Assembly (NCBI RefSeq): GCF_963678635.1
Contig: NC_087062.1
Coordinates: forward strand, 45,655,758 to 45,717,757
Source: Symsagittifera roscoffensis
Taxonomy: Eukaryota; Xenacoelomorpha; Acoela; Convolutidae
Direction: 5' to 3'
Length of the DNA: 62,000 nt
A model generated the notes under the pieces. That model saw only the letters and a list, made by a program, of their open reading frames with translations. It was not told where the DNA came from and ran no database searches. Of this stretch, positions 11,565 to 23,927 are shown piece by piece. The first letter of the stretch is position 1; each line of letters begins with the position of its first letter. The translations under genes were made by a program, and so were the position numbers.

Positions 11565-12048
11565 AAAAAAGTTCTCTGTTTAAATACTATAATAAACGCA
11601 GATTTAAACAAAAAACCAAACTCAGTATTTAAGGCCTAGATTAACGAATTGTTGGCAATAGAAACTGTTTAAAAAGCAAGACTTTTGATTTCAGTTTCGA
11701 TTAAGTGTGGTGAATAAATATAATCCAATGCATATTAGTTCGACTCCTCTCGATATCTTGTTTTTAATAAATAATTGATTCTACAACCTCTTTACATTGG
11801 AATTTGAGTGGCCGAACTTTAACATGGAATCTGAATTGGTTACAATAATTAATTGCCCGGGTTGAAGACCATAAAAGAAAAATGCTTATCATACAATTTC
11901 AATTATATGGCGACTATGAAAAAAATGCTTATCATACAATTTTCCGACATTTTTCCTAGATTAAACGTTTTCAGAGAAATACTTCTGTTCTATTTCCATC
12001 TTTTGAGTTTTTCTGCTCAATAAAAACATAATTTTTATTTTGGTCAAA

Positions 12049-12099
12049 AAAATGCTTATCATAATTTTTCATATTTGAAAATTGTATGATAAGCATTTT
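12049..12099. repeat. Hairpin in satellite copy 1
   Basis: AAAATGCTTATCATA pairs perfectly with TATGATAAGCATTTT. The stem extends through TTTTTC/GAAAAT with one bulge around a loop of about 6 nt. The motif ATGCTTATCATACAATTT recurs singly in both orientations around it. Confidence 0.85.
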
Positions 12100-13048
12100 G
12101 CTACAGAAAAAATAAAATCTTCAAAATTAATTTAACGATGTTTCTGGATGACTTTACATGTGTTTAAAAAAAAATTTTTGAAAGAGTGCAATTTGACTCT
12201 CAAAAACATGATTTTAATTTTGATCAAAAATGCTTATCATTTAATTTTCAGAGATGAAAATTATATGATATGCAGTTTTTCATAAGCAAAAACACAAATT
12301 TGAGGTGAAAAATTTTTAGTCCCTTTTTTGTTTGCAAATTTGCTTTTGTGGTCAAAAATAAATTTTTGCAAAAAAAATTTTGCATGCGAAATTTGACTTT
12401 TTGCGTTTATAACGTAGTCCAGGATGAGTTTTTCACCCAAAAAATCCAAAAGTTACAAAAAAGTTATTTTTTATTAACTTGGTTAAATTTTTTTTAAATT
12501 TCATTCGCTAAGATAAAAATAAACTTGTAAGAAAAAACAGGCTTTTTTACCAACTACCAAAATTTTCATACCAAAAACTAATTAGCCATATACAAAAAGT
12601 AAAATTTTTGGTATATAATTCCATGTGAAAATAGAATAGATTAACGAATTGTTGACAATAGAAACTGTTTAAGAAGCAAGACTTTTGATTTCAGTTTCGA
12701 TTAAGTGTGGTGAATAAATAAAATCCAATGCATATTAGTTCGACTCCTCTCGATATCTTGTTTTTAATAAATAATTGATTCTACAACCTCTTTACATTGG
12801 AATTTGAGTGGCCGAACTTTAACATGGAATCTGAATTGGTTACAATAATTAATTGCCCGGGTTGAAGACCATAAAAGAAAAATGCTTATCATACAATTTC
12901 AATTATATGGCGACTATGAAAAAAAGTCTTATTATACAATTTTCCGACATTTTTCCTAGATTAAACGTTTTCAGAGAAATACTTCTGTTCTATTTCCATC
13001 TTTTGAATTTTTCTGCTCAATAAAAACATAATTTTTATTTTGGTCAAA

Positions 13049-13099
13049 AAAATGCTTATCATAATTTTTCATATTTGAAAATTGTATGATAAGCATTTT
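13049..13099. repeat. Hairpin in satellite copy 2
   Basis: Same sequence and pairing as the hairpin of copy 1, exactly 1,000 bp downstream. Confidence 0.85.
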
Positions 13100-14048
13100 G
13101 CTACAGAAAAAATAAAATCTTCAAAATTAATTTAACGATGTTTCTGGATGACTTTACATGTGTTTAAAAAAAAATTTTTGAAAGAGTGCAATTTGACTCT
13201 CAAAAACATGATTTTAATTTTGATCAAAAATGCTTATCATTTAATTTTCAGAGATGAAAATTATATGATATGCAGTTTTTCATAAGCAAAAACACAAATT
13301 TGAGGTGAAAAATTTTTAGTCCCTTTTTTGTTTGCAAATTTGCTTTTGTGGTCAAAAATAAATTTTTGCAAAAAAAATTTTGCATGCGAAATTTGACTTT
13401 TTGCGTTTATAACGTAGTCCAGGATGAGTTTTTCACCCAAAAAATCCAAAAGTTACAAAAAAGTTATTTTTTATTAACTTGGTTAAATTTTTTTTAAATT
13501 TCATTCGCTAAGATAAAAATAAACTTGTAAGAAAAAACAGGCTTTTTTACCAACTACCAAAATTTTCATACCAAAAACTAATTAGCCATATACAAAAAGT
13601 AAAATTTTTGGTATATAATTCCATGTGAAAATAGAATAGATTAACGAATTGTTGACAATAGAAACTGTTTAAGAAGCAAGACTTTTGATTTCAGTTTCGA
13701 TTAAGTGTGGTGAATAAATATAATCCAATGCATATTAGTTCGACTCCTCTCGATATCTTGTTTTTAATAAATAATTGATTCTACAACCTCTTTACATTGG
13801 AATTTGAGTGGCCGAACTTTAACATGGAATCTGAATTGGTTACAATAATTAATTGCCCGGGTTGAAGACCATAAAAGAAAAATGCTTATCATACAATTTC
13901 AATTATATGGCGACTATGAAAAAAATGCTTATCATACAATTTTCCGACATTTTTCCTAGATTAAACGTTTTCAGAGAAATACTTCTGTTCTATTTCCATC
14001 TTTTGAGTTTTTCTGCTCAATAAAAACATAATTTTTATTTTGGTCAAA

Positions 14049-14099
14049 AAAATGCTTATCATAATTTTTCATATCTGAAAATTGTATGATAAGCATTTT
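14049..14099. repeat. Hairpin in satellite copy 3
   Basis: Same stem as in copies 1 and 2, with one loop-side substitution (CATATC for CATATT). Confidence 0.85.
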
Positions 14100-14699
14100 G
14101 CTACAGAAAAAATAAAATCTTGAAAATTAATTTAACGATGTTTCTGGATGACTTTACATGTGTTTAAAAAAAATTTTTTAAAAGAGTGCAATTTGACTCT
14201 CAAAAACATGATTTTAATTTTGATCAAAAATGCTTATCATTTAATTTTCAGAGATGAAAATTATATGATATGCAGTTTTTCATAAGCAAAAAACACAAAT
14301 TTGAGGTGAAAAATTTTTAGTCCCTTTTTTGTTTGCAAATTTGCTTTTGTGGTCAAAAATAAATTTTTGCAAAAAAAATTTTTGCATGCGAAATTTGACT
14401 TTTTGCGTTTATAACGTAGTCCAGGATGAGTTTTTCACCCAAAAAATCCAAAAGTTACAAAAAAGTTATTTTTTATTAACTTGGTTAAATTAACTTGGTT
14501 AAACTTGTAAGAAAAAACAGGCTTTTTTACCAACTACCAAAATTTTCATACCAAAAACTAATTAGCCATATACAAAAAGTAAAATTTTTGGTATATAATT
14601 CCATGTGAAAAAGGTGGCAACAAATCAAATGCAGTTTATCTGCGTGGTAACTTCCAGGTACTCTCTGGGTTTTCTTATGACAAAAAGTCCAGGGTTAGT

Positions 14700-15250
14700 G
14701 TTTCGGATGGAACACAATTTTTCAAAACAATTTTTTTTTGGCATTCTTATTTATGGAAAAAAAGCTTATCATTTAATTTCATGTTATGAAAAAAATGCCT
14801 ATCGTAATAATTCATAGTATGGAAAAAATGTTATTTTCATAGTATTTTTTTTGGTCATTGAAATAGTTTGAAAAGCATTTTTTTTCGTCATATCAAATAG
14901 TATGACAAGTATTTTTGGTCAATTCGGATGATTCCACACTCCCTTTCAGGTGCGGATGTAAAGTTTTATGGAGGGTGGTGCGGATTGTCAAAAACTTTTC
15001 AAGAACTCCGTCGATTTTTTTTAGCTTGAACCAATTGATTTTACGAGCAATCCCAGAACAATAAAAAGACCCCTGTTGGCAGCAGGCGAAATTTCAAACA
15101 AAAACAGGTCAAAATGCTTTTTTTGGGCACTTCTTAAAAAATTTATTAAAAAATTGCGTGTTTTTTGGCGCACTTTTTTTTGTTCTTTTAGTTTTTCACA
15201 GATCCCTTTAGTTTTCCAGCTAACTTGATCAAACACTTTTAGCACAAAAA
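14700..15250. repeat. Dispersed AT-rich repeat, member 1
   Basis: Contains more ATGCTTATC-like motifs (AAAGCTTATCATTTAATTTC, TAGTATGACAAGTATTTTT), then a segment related to about 36,900-37,015: ACAGGTCAAAATGCTTTTTTTGGGCACTT here and ACAGGCCAAAAAAAGTGTTT there, both followed by AAAAAATCGCATGTTTTTGGCG-like sequence. It is probably an old noncoding mobile repeat. Confidence 0.5.
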
Positions 15251-15798
15251 ATTTCTATCGAAAACAAAAATGACTCTTCATGGAGTACAAAAAAATTATA
15301 GCTGGAACAGTAGAACTAATACACAGTTTTTTGTTTGTCAGTCGCAAATTGCTTCTCAGTCACAGAACTCTTTTTTGAAATTAAAGAATGGTTTTTACTT
15401 TCAAAAATAATTTAAACTACTCGCTTTTAGAGATTATCAAGCTTTTAATTTTGGAATTTTCCTAGTTCATTTTTATTTATTTGCTCAACAATGAACCCTT
15501 GTAGTTTTTTTCGCAATTGGTAAATAAAGTATTTTCTACAATGCAGTCAGAACATTCAAGGCGAAGCCGTGATATGGGCAGTTTTGATTGCTTTTTGAGA
15601 AATTAACATTTAGTTGTGATTTTTGGAGTATCATTTCTCAATGGCGGAAGTTACTTTGTCATTCGATTTCTTCATTAAGAGGTGTCTTCAAAAAGCATTC
15701 ATAAAGCAAATCGAGTTTTCAGAGCCCTTTAAATTTCCAGCTAACTTCATCAGTGCTTTTCCGCCCAAAAAACTCTAACAAAAAACAAGTTCCGGCTA

Positions 15799-15948
15799 GC
15801 AAGCGCTGTGTATTTTGCTGAAAACAAGATTTCAGAGGCAGTAGATAATGTGATAAATCATGTGGTGGAAAATTTCACACTTCTCAAAAAAGTAGACAAT
15901 CCACCAGTTTTATCTTATGCAGATACAATGATTTCGGAAAAACATTAA
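15799..15948 (+). pseudogene. Partial paralogue of the 11.3-kb small protein
   Basis: A 49-codon stretch in one open frame aligns with the C-terminal half of the 11,292-11,564 product. Shared or similar residues include KISEA, VI, VE-FT, KVDN-PPVLS and AD-M. DNA homology continues into the 3' flank (CAGATAT/AATAAACGCAGAT), showing that the locus and its polyadenylation region were copied together. The N-terminal half is missing or unrecognisable and the product ends about six residues early at TAA. The preserved frame despite many substitutions suggests it was translated for part of its history. Confidence 0.6.
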
Positions 15949-16439
15949 CGAAAGATTTGAAATTAACTATTGTGGTGTTCAAATTTCAGAATAAACGCAG
16001 ATATGAATAACAAACTCATTTCTTAAGAAATAGAGTAACCAATAGTTGAAAAATACTAATACTACAAATCGTTTGGGGTTAGTAGGGTAAATCTGATCGG
16101 TAAATGCTCGTAGCTGAAGGAAAGTCGTTTCAATTGTTTTTGTGTACCCTTTAGTTTCAAATAAACAACAGTTATCAATTCAATAGTCCAAAATGTTGGA
16201 ATATCTAAACGAAAAGATTTAATATAACAAAGTAGATCCTCCTCGTATAAGCAAACAACGTGAAATAAGATCTTCAACGTATAATTTTAAACTGCTTTAA
16301 TCGTACATAACTTTAGCCGCAACGATTGAAACACGAAAGTTTTTTTTTTAAATCAGACAAGGTCAAAACTGATCGGTTATACGTTTTATAAAAAATAAAA
16401 TTAGGTAAATCTTGTATAGAAGGAAATCAAAAAATATAT

Positions 16440-19400
16440 GAGCAGAGGGAGTCTCAAACACGCGCCGAAGGAGATTTTATGTATTTGGTTCGAGTTTGTC
16501 GGCCGACGCGGCTTGATTGTTTTTATTTTACTGCTTTTGTAGCTCAAGCTTACGATCGTATTTCAATCAGAAACATCCTGCAACCCCAATTTGCGAGGAT
16601 CTGAGCGAGTTTACTAGATGAAGGCTTTTTTCTCCTGAGCGGAGCGAGCAATTGCGCCTTTGCCTTAGTTACGGCTTAAATAACGTGCTAGGGGTAGTAC
16701 CCACAAGGGCTGTTTTCCTCTACATTCCAAACAAATTTCCCCTTCTTGAGGTCATGTTCGGCGAGCTTGTTCCACTGACGGCATTTGTTGAGAGAAGGCT
16801 CGTACTATCGTGACCACGGAGTCCAGATGACGTTGGCAAATAAATGTGCGCGGAGTTAGCGCTTGCGGCGGTCGAAGTGATCGTCCGTTACGACTGAAGG
16901 AAACAAAACTGAAGAAGTATCTAATTGTAATGCTAGGGGTAGCATTACAAAAACGGTTCGAGGAAATGCACGTTTAAAGACTGTACCACAAGGTAGAAAT
17001 TTGTCTCAAGAAACTTTCATTCCTTTACGTGTTAGGATCGACTAGAACAACCTCTTGCAACTACGTACAAGCCACTCTTACGAGCCACCATGGATTGCGC
17101 TAAATGTAGGATTTGAATTTCTTTCTATACAATTCTATACATTGCAAGTACAAAAGGGGCGGCTGCGAGATCATGCCAAATTCGCTTGAACATAAAAGCC
17201 TTTTCTCGGTGCCGACATAGATCAATTGTCAGTCTAGATTTTTGTTAGGGTTCCACGCATAGCGATGAGTTTTCCACACCACCCTCGACGCAAGAGCTAG
17301 CGTCCGTCGACTGAACGAATACTATGTTGATGACTCTTATGGCCCAAAAGTCAACAGAAACTTCCGAATTTTCTCGGAACGCCGGCGAACTGTTACAATC
17401 CTTTAAACTGTTGTATAAGGCATCCAAAGTGGTCAACGCTACAGTTATTCAACGGCACCTGTAGTTTCCTAAAAGCTCGAATGATTGTTCGGACGTTAAC
17501 GGAGTGACAATTTCCACCTTCAGTTTACTGCGAAACATGCAGTTACATCAATGAAGCAAAGTAAGGGCCAGAAATTCAAGACGGTGTCCTTTGAATATAT
17601 GTTTGAGCGTAGATAATCCATAGAGTGATGCTTATGATGGTTGTGCGCATAATTTTCAATTAATTGTTTATAAACTAAGGGGTGACAAAATCAATTATGA
17701 TGGGATTTTTGTTCTGATTTTGATTTCAGAAACCGGCTAATGCAATCTGTGGACCGGAGAAGACCACCAAGAATGCTTGATTGAGGAGTGATGCAATAGG
17801 AGTTTTTTTAATTATTAAGTTTTTAGATTTTAACAATTTAAATTCTGATTTAAATACGTTCTGTAGTGGGAGAAGCCAAGGTTTTATTTTTGCATTGTCG
17901 AGCTCAGATTGTTTGACGATTCAAAATATTGCTTCACGACAACGTCGGAAAAAAATTACTCTGAGGTTGAAGGCTACGATGCGTAAGAACTTGACAAAAG
18001 AGCTATTTTGAGGTCAACCGATAACGGGTTTTATTAACTCCAGACTTGAAAAGAACTCAGAGGCCGTATCAATTACATCATCAATGGGAACTTGAATCTT
18101 ATTTTGGTAGATTTGGTGAAAACATAAACATTTGGACTGAAATGCCAGACATGAATCTTGAGAATTTGCGAATGCAATCCCTCGTATCTGCCGGTATCCT
18201 TGAGACAACTTCGAGGGCCGACATGATGCACATTTTTTATGGTGATGATTTCAATTATTTTGCCTGCTCGGAAGCCGAAAAAAAAACTGGATGATTGGAA
18301 GCCACTGGAGCACTTTAGTGTGATCGGTTTACGTGACGACTGTGTTTACTGGATGGTAAGTTCTCTAAGAAAACCCTCTTTAAGGCGTGTGATCAATAAC
18401 GCAGTTTGCAACTGTAACTTAGGGTTAGACATAGCCTTCACTGGAGCTATTCGCTATTCACGCAGAACGTAGGAGAGTTTGGTCTCTTGAATATCCAAGG
18501 TGTGCGCACAATGAAAACGAAATGAACAGAAGACCTCTTGCGAACTATCGCTGATCATATGCAATTCAGTTTTGCCAATTGTAGATGGAAAATAGCAGCG
18601 CAATTTTATGAGCTGAATTGTGGAAGGCTATTAGAGGAATTATTCTTTCTAGTTTTCCGGAAGGTAGTCATATCCCAAAATCTTCCATGAGGAGACGTGC
18701 TCTCACCTTGCATAGCGTCGAAAACTGCGTAGAACAATCTTAGGTCCCTGCGCTGTGTAACAAAGCTTTTCAGTTCTCTATTTACACCTCGGTTGACAAG
18801 TAGGGTGTTTTTTCAAAAGTACCATTTCAAATCTAGTAAATCTTGCCTGAATTTCTCTTGACCTGATCTACATCGTCGCTTGACGTACTTAAATCAAATT
18901 GAATAATAATTAGATTGCTTACAAACTTTGTCTTTTTCAAATCTCCTATTTGAGGAAATTCTATAAGGTGTTTCTTAGTTTCAAAGTTTCTTCAGGGGAG
19001 TACTGAGAGGGGTTGAGCCGAGCTCCAAAAGAATGCCGGTGTTTTGGTTTGTCGCAACGTTAAGTTGTGATCTCCGGAACAGAGAAGCTTTAATGAATCA
19101 AGGTCCGTGAGAATTCGATGCACAGTTGAGGAAGCTCTTGTTTTTTCCTAGCTTGTTGCGGTTGCTCATCGGGTAATGAGGAAGTTCTTTTTTCATTCAT
19201 TCTCGGAACGGATTTTAAAGTCAAGGGAACTAAATTTGCTTAAATAAATTTTGTCAAAATTATCTCGATTAGTTTCTGCTGACGACTTTTCGAGTGTTTT
19301 GTCTTTTTTAGCCGTTTTTCCAAAAACTTCAACTGGTCAAACGCGGAGAAATAAATGTTTGGTAACTCTGAATTGACTTCAGCTCACTGTTTGGTGGTTG

Positions 19401-20900
19401 ACTCAAGGAACAGATTCAGCCTTTTATCGGCTGAGGACCTAGCGTCTAGTTGCTTCCAGGCTCTAAATGGTTCGATTTAGTACCAAGATTCGACCTCTCG
19501 TACGAAACGTTTATTCTCGATGTTACTTTTCATGCATGTGGAGATCGGACTACTGGATGAAAGGAGAGGAACATTTAAGACTCAACCGATGGGAACACGT
19601 TTGGCGAAGGGAGCTTTTTGATTTTCATCCAGGCAGTACTCAAAGGGACGCATATACGCATAGACAACCTTAAATAGAACCATTACTTTATCCGCATATC
19701 GACATTCGGCTTTCAGGTTCTAAGTGAGGACATTTTTTGCGCAACTTGGAAAAAAAATTAATTAGAACCTATTTTTTTGCAGTCTTCTTTGACATAAGCA
19801 CAGACCAAGAAAAGTGTTTGCGGATTAAATTCAGTTGTAGCTGTTAAATCAATTTTCTCTAAGGCGATAAGTTCAGTTGAGTCAAAAGCAATTGCACGTT
19901 ATTCAATTATCTCACCTGTCAGGTAAATTCAGGAAACAAGTGAGATCAGATGGCTCAAAAATTGACTGCAGGTTACGTCGCATAACACACGTGCTTTAGT
20001 TTCATAAGTACTGGATGAAACTGATAAACTTATGATAAGCAAAAGGCATTTGAGACTCATGAACGATGTTGCTAAAGGGGAAACTTGTGCGTTGTTTTCA
20101 TTTGTGTTTTAACGGCAGGATTATTTACAGTTACGTGGAGTGCACTACCAGACGGTTATTTTCCAGAAATCGCTAAGAAGATGCTAACAAGTAAATACTA
20201 AAGTTTACTCTCAGCGCAGTTATTACTTTTTTTACATTGCGAGCATAGACACTACTGAAGTTTGATCCCAGTTTTTGTTTGCGGAATTGAGGTGAAATAT
20301 CTAACGACAATGAAGAGTTATCGTGAAGTGTTATCTTCTTCCAGTTCACGAGAAGGACACATGCGCTCATACTCTTCAGTTTAGTCTTAAGAGAGACAGC
20401 GTGCATTTCGCGCTTTACCGTATGACGTTTTTTCCTCTTAGGAGAAAACTTTTCATTGGCTCTACCAAGATGTGCTGCACTTTTGAGGTCTGCGGTGCAC
20501 GACAAGGTTTGGAAAACATTAAGGATATCTTTTGATGCTATCGGAGTTATGCATCTTCACCGGCGGTGGTTGGTTAAGTTTATCCGGATGTGAACGGACA
20601 AAATGTTGTGGTTGACCAAATTTTTGCTCAAATTTCATGCTAGCGTCTTAACCCAATGCAACATTAAACGCAAAATGCGCTAAAGCAGTTTTTGCTTAAC
20701 CGGTGACCAATGTTTTATTGTATGTCAATTTATTATCATCGTACAAGTTTTGCGAGTCAACGGCTTTTCAAAACTGCCCAATTAATTCGTACCACCGGAC
20801 GGATCACCGTTGTATTGGGCAAGCTTCCATTGCGGCAGGGGATCTTTTGGACTATTGTTGAGGACGGCTTTTAAACCCTGAATGGAAAATGGATCAGACG
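16440..20900. other. GC-richer island of broken reading frames
   Basis: By eye this stretch has clearly more G+C than its surroundings and many open fragments of 60-110 codons in changing frames (for example 17,245-17,436 minus, 18,046-18,294 plus, 18,239-18,472 plus, 19,467-19,673 plus, 20,173-20,505 minus). None matches a family I can name. The texture is that of an old coding element eroded by indels. Polymerase-like tetrapeptides YVDD (about 17,323) and YGDD (about 18,238) occur, but without supporting motifs. Confidence 0.35.
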
Positions 20901-22520
20901 TTGATTGATACGAAACAAAAGCAAAAGGATGTGTCTGCGGTACTATTGTTGGTACAAAAAAGGCTGTGTATTTATTTTTTTGCCTAGCCGAAAACTACCT
21001 CAAATTTACGGAGTGAATCGCTCAGCAAGCTACATAAAAAAGAACCTTTTCTACAAGATATTAAATTTGAGACGAAAGCACTCATTTAAAATGTGCAATT
21101 GGTAATGAAATATTTTTGTAACAGAAAGTTGGTCTTTTATATAGTAAAACTAATCTTTTTGTCTGTCATTAAGAAAAAACTTTTTTGAGGAAGGCAATTT
21201 TTCAAAAACAATACCCTTGCTAAGTTTTGCTGGGCTATATGAGGGCCTCATTTGACATAATTTGGTCAGCAGTTGACTTTGAATTCTATGCGTAATTTTA
21301 GATTAAATAAAACTAGCCAAAAACGACATTTCTTGTTTAATTTCTTGGGTTTCCGATTTTTAGAAAATTATTGTTCCATTTTAATTCTCGTAGTTTAGAA
21401 AGACAGTTTTTTTTCAGAAAAAAACGAACAACATTTATAAAAAGACATTTTTCAAAAATGAACTTGATTTTAGACAATAAAGCTGAAGACTTAACTTGCT
21501 TCAAGTTATTCTGCTGCAAAGTAAATTTCAAATTTTTGTATATAAAGTTTGCCCTAAAACGGATCTTTTTGAATGTTTTAGTTATTGCCAAATAAGTAAA
21601 AAAATACTGGGTCTGATGTTTTCATATAATGTCTTTACAAAAAATCCAATTGTTTTTTGGATTTTTATTTGGTTTCGATCAACCAAGTGCCAGATTTTTA
21701 AATTTAGTTTTCATTTTCTAAATTTAATGTTTTGAGCCGCTTAAATCGACCGACTCGGATTTAGGAGTGGCTTATTATTTTTCGACGATTTAGTAGCATA
21801 CAAAGGTAAAGCATAGTTTACCAAGTGTTATTTTCTCAACGCTCAGAACGGGGTTGACAAGCTTGGTCGAGTGTAAAAACTCTGGAGAATATAATTATTA
21901 TCCCATTTGGTCCCATTTAATTCTCATTTTTTCGTATTCTCTTTCTCATATTTTCTTTTTCCTATGAAAACTACAGAGTCCCATGAGTGGATCTGTGATT
22001 GGCGCATTATAAAAAAAGTAAATGTTATCTTTACATATTAAATATTTGTAATTTTTTTCACTGTTTTTAAATCTCCAATTCGGGGATACACTTTTCCTGG
22101 CTTAATACTTTTTGTATCACAATTTTAAATCATTCCAAAAAGTTTCCGCTCCAGCCGTTTTTTGATAGGGTGAAAACATTGCGAACTGTTTGTTTTTTGC
22201 ATTTTAGTTCTCTTGAAGCTGACACTAAATATTCTCAGGGAGAGAAAAAACTGAGAGAGTTGTACACATTGTCGTAAACCTTACTTTTGAACTTTTTAAG
22301 CTCATACTGAGGTTAAAACAAGGCAGTGAGCGAAGCAGACTTACCTCTAAATTTGTTGTTTTTCTAAGAAATTTGACATATATCGACCTGTGCATTTCAT
22401 GCTTTAATCAAAACTGACTCAAAAGCTGGACGACTGTCATAGACTATTCAATTGGAATAAGAGCTAAAATTTTGTCCTAAGCCTTCTTATAGATAAAATA
22501 TAAGCCTTTTGTCCTTAAAT
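20901..22520. other. AT-rich stretch without a supported gene
   Basis: Lysine/phenylalanine-rich open fragments on both strands (for example 21,337-21,595) overlap one another and follow from A/T runs. No splice-bounded exon, domain or repeat family could be recognised. Confidence 0.5.
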
Positions 22521-22524
22521 CTTT

Positions 22525-22820
22525 TTAAAATTTCGTAAAATTTTTTTTCTTCAATATGGAATATTGGCTCTTTTTTCTTTCCCCCCCCCCCCCCCCCACC
22601 TGCAAATTTTTCAATTTGAAATTACTGTTCACTTTGTCCGATTGCCATGAAAATTGACAGGCAGACTGATTAGGCCATAACAAACATATTTGGTCTTCAT
22701 AATTAACCTTGTAAAACTACTCGTTAGACTATAAAATTCATGTTTGTGTGAGGTGGGGGGGGGGGGGGGGTATGGAAAAAGAGCCGGAATATTTTCCATG
22801 AATTATAAACATTTTTGGCT
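22525..22820. repeat. Foldback with poly-C and poly-G arms
   Basis: The left arm has GGAATATTGGCTCTTTTTT, then about 18 C and CCACCTG. The right arm has GTGAGGTGG, then about 17 G, TATGGAAAAAGAGCC and GGAATATTTTCC. Together they form an imperfect inverted repeat of roughly 60-80 bp arms around a loop of about 150 bp. It resembles a small MITE or foldback. I could not define target-site duplications. Confidence 0.7.
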
Positions 22821-23567
22821 TTTTCACTATTTTTTTGATTTTTCTTAATTTCTTATTTCTTGAAATTAAAATACTTCCAAAGAAATTCCTAAAACAGAAA
22901 TTGCTGATTAAGTTGAAAAAGTTATGCTGTGGGTACAAATTGAAATGATTCGGCCTTTTAAAGCATTTTTTTTATCTGTGAAAGTTGACTGATTTCGAGT
23001 CTTGAGAGCATAGATCAAATCCATCAAAAATTTCATTTAATTGATTTTGTAGACATTTAGACTTAACAAATACAAGTTTCCAAAGTTGAAACTGCCAGTA
23101 AAAGTCAAATTCAGACCATATTTCCGGTTAATCCCTGGAAAAGCATTCCAATGACTCCTAAATTGAATGAAACAATTTCGAAAACTGATCATTTTCGAAA
23201 ACACTTGCTCTAAAGAGATTGGAACGGGTCAGCTCTGAGTTTAAGCGATTAGTGGGGCTTTGTCCGGATAGTGGGTTTCACAAAACCAGACTCTCCTGAT
23301 TTTCGAAGAGTCTTTAATCTTTTTGCGATATGTCAAAATACGTTTTGAGGACAAATGCTATTCCATGTTTATTTTCACTTGAGTTGACTGTCGCTAGAAC
23401 TCTGGCTCGCAGCTGAACGAATCAAATAAATTGACAAGTCAATTGTCAAATGTGTCAGCTGCTAATCTATTCGAAAGAATTTACACAAACGACTTCCTCG
23501 TAAATTTCAGTTTATATTTTTGATCTATAGTCATAATTCAACTTTCTTGAGCTCAAAAAGTTTGAAA
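22821..23567. other. Upstream region of the tetraspanin-like exon
   Basis: AT-rich, with no open frame of note. It should hold the promoter or 5' UTR/intron of the gene at 23,568, but I can point to no defined TATA box, initiator or first noncoding exon. Confidence 0.4.
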
Positions 23568-23927
23568 ATGAATAATAAGAAGGCTCAGCAGTTTAAAGTC
23601 TCTACAGTGGGTGTAGTTCAGTATCCTGGTGTTCGAAAGTCTGTCAAAGGGTCCCATGAATGTGGCACGGAACACTGCTACTTTTTTGAATATGGGATCA
23701 ACACTTACATCTTGGTCATATTCAACCTACTCTTCTTATTGGCTGGACTGACTCTGACTGTGATTGGCTGGTGGTGCTTAACCAATCAGGGCTATTACAG
23801 TCACTTCCAGTCTGGAACATTGTATTCTGTTGTGATCTGGACAATAATCTGTGTCGGAATATTCGTGTCAATGATTTCCGTCATTGGAATTGTGTCTGCT
23901 GTCAAAACCATGACACAGTTGCTCAAA
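23568..23927 (+). CDS. Tetraspanin-like protein, first coding exon
   Basis: The ATG at 23,568 (context GAAAATGA) opens a 120-codon exon ending at a donor, CTCAAA|GTAGGT, in phase 0. The product has a cytoplasmic N-terminus of about 45 residues with cysteines (HECGTEHCYF). A first membrane helix follows (YILVIFNLLFLLAGLTLTVI, about residues 54-73), then WW-C, a short loop with YYSHFQSG, and a second helix (VVIWTIICVGIFVSMISVIG). The end has KTMTQLL. Spacing and the F-N-L-F-x-L-x-G core of helix 1 fit tetraspanins, four-helix membrane organisers at the cell surface. The usual CCG-type motif after helix 2 is not evident, so another four-helix membrane family is possible. The downstream exons, including the large CCG loop, are not found; the gap and repeat array follow within 420 bp. 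Confidence 0.6.

Larger units (their letters stand above)
11641..14610. repeat. 1,000-bp satellite, three tandem copies
   Basis: Copies run 11,641-12,640, 12,641-13,640 and 13,641-14,610, each starting TTAACGAATTGTTG and ending TTCCATGTGAAA. The first two have a period of exactly 1,000 bp and differ at a handful of bases. The third lacks about 35 bp near 14,490. Identical 62-codon minus-strand frames at 12,261 and 13,261 are by-products of the repeat. Every copy carries a strong hairpin. The array begins a short distance downstream of the polyadenylation signal of the 11.3-kb gene. Confidence 0.95.

Noticed and set aside
12261-13449. Identical 62-codon minus-strand frames at 12,261 and 13,261
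   Set aside because: Pure repetition of the 1,000-bp satellite; composition is AT-driven and the frame is not kept in the third copy.
11641-14610. CRISPR-like array from regularly repeated short motifs
   Set aside because: Eukaryotic satellite context, motif spacing irregular and in both orientations, spacers are repeated and not unique.
17319-17334. YVDD tetrapeptide as a reverse transcriptase active site
   Set aside because: A four-residue match is expected by chance at about this rate in six frames of a window this size, and no other RT motif precedes or follows in frame.
18225-18245. YGDD as an RNA-virus polymerase motif
   Set aside because: No glycine-rich motif B at the usual distance and no motif A; the frame is closed within about 80 codons.
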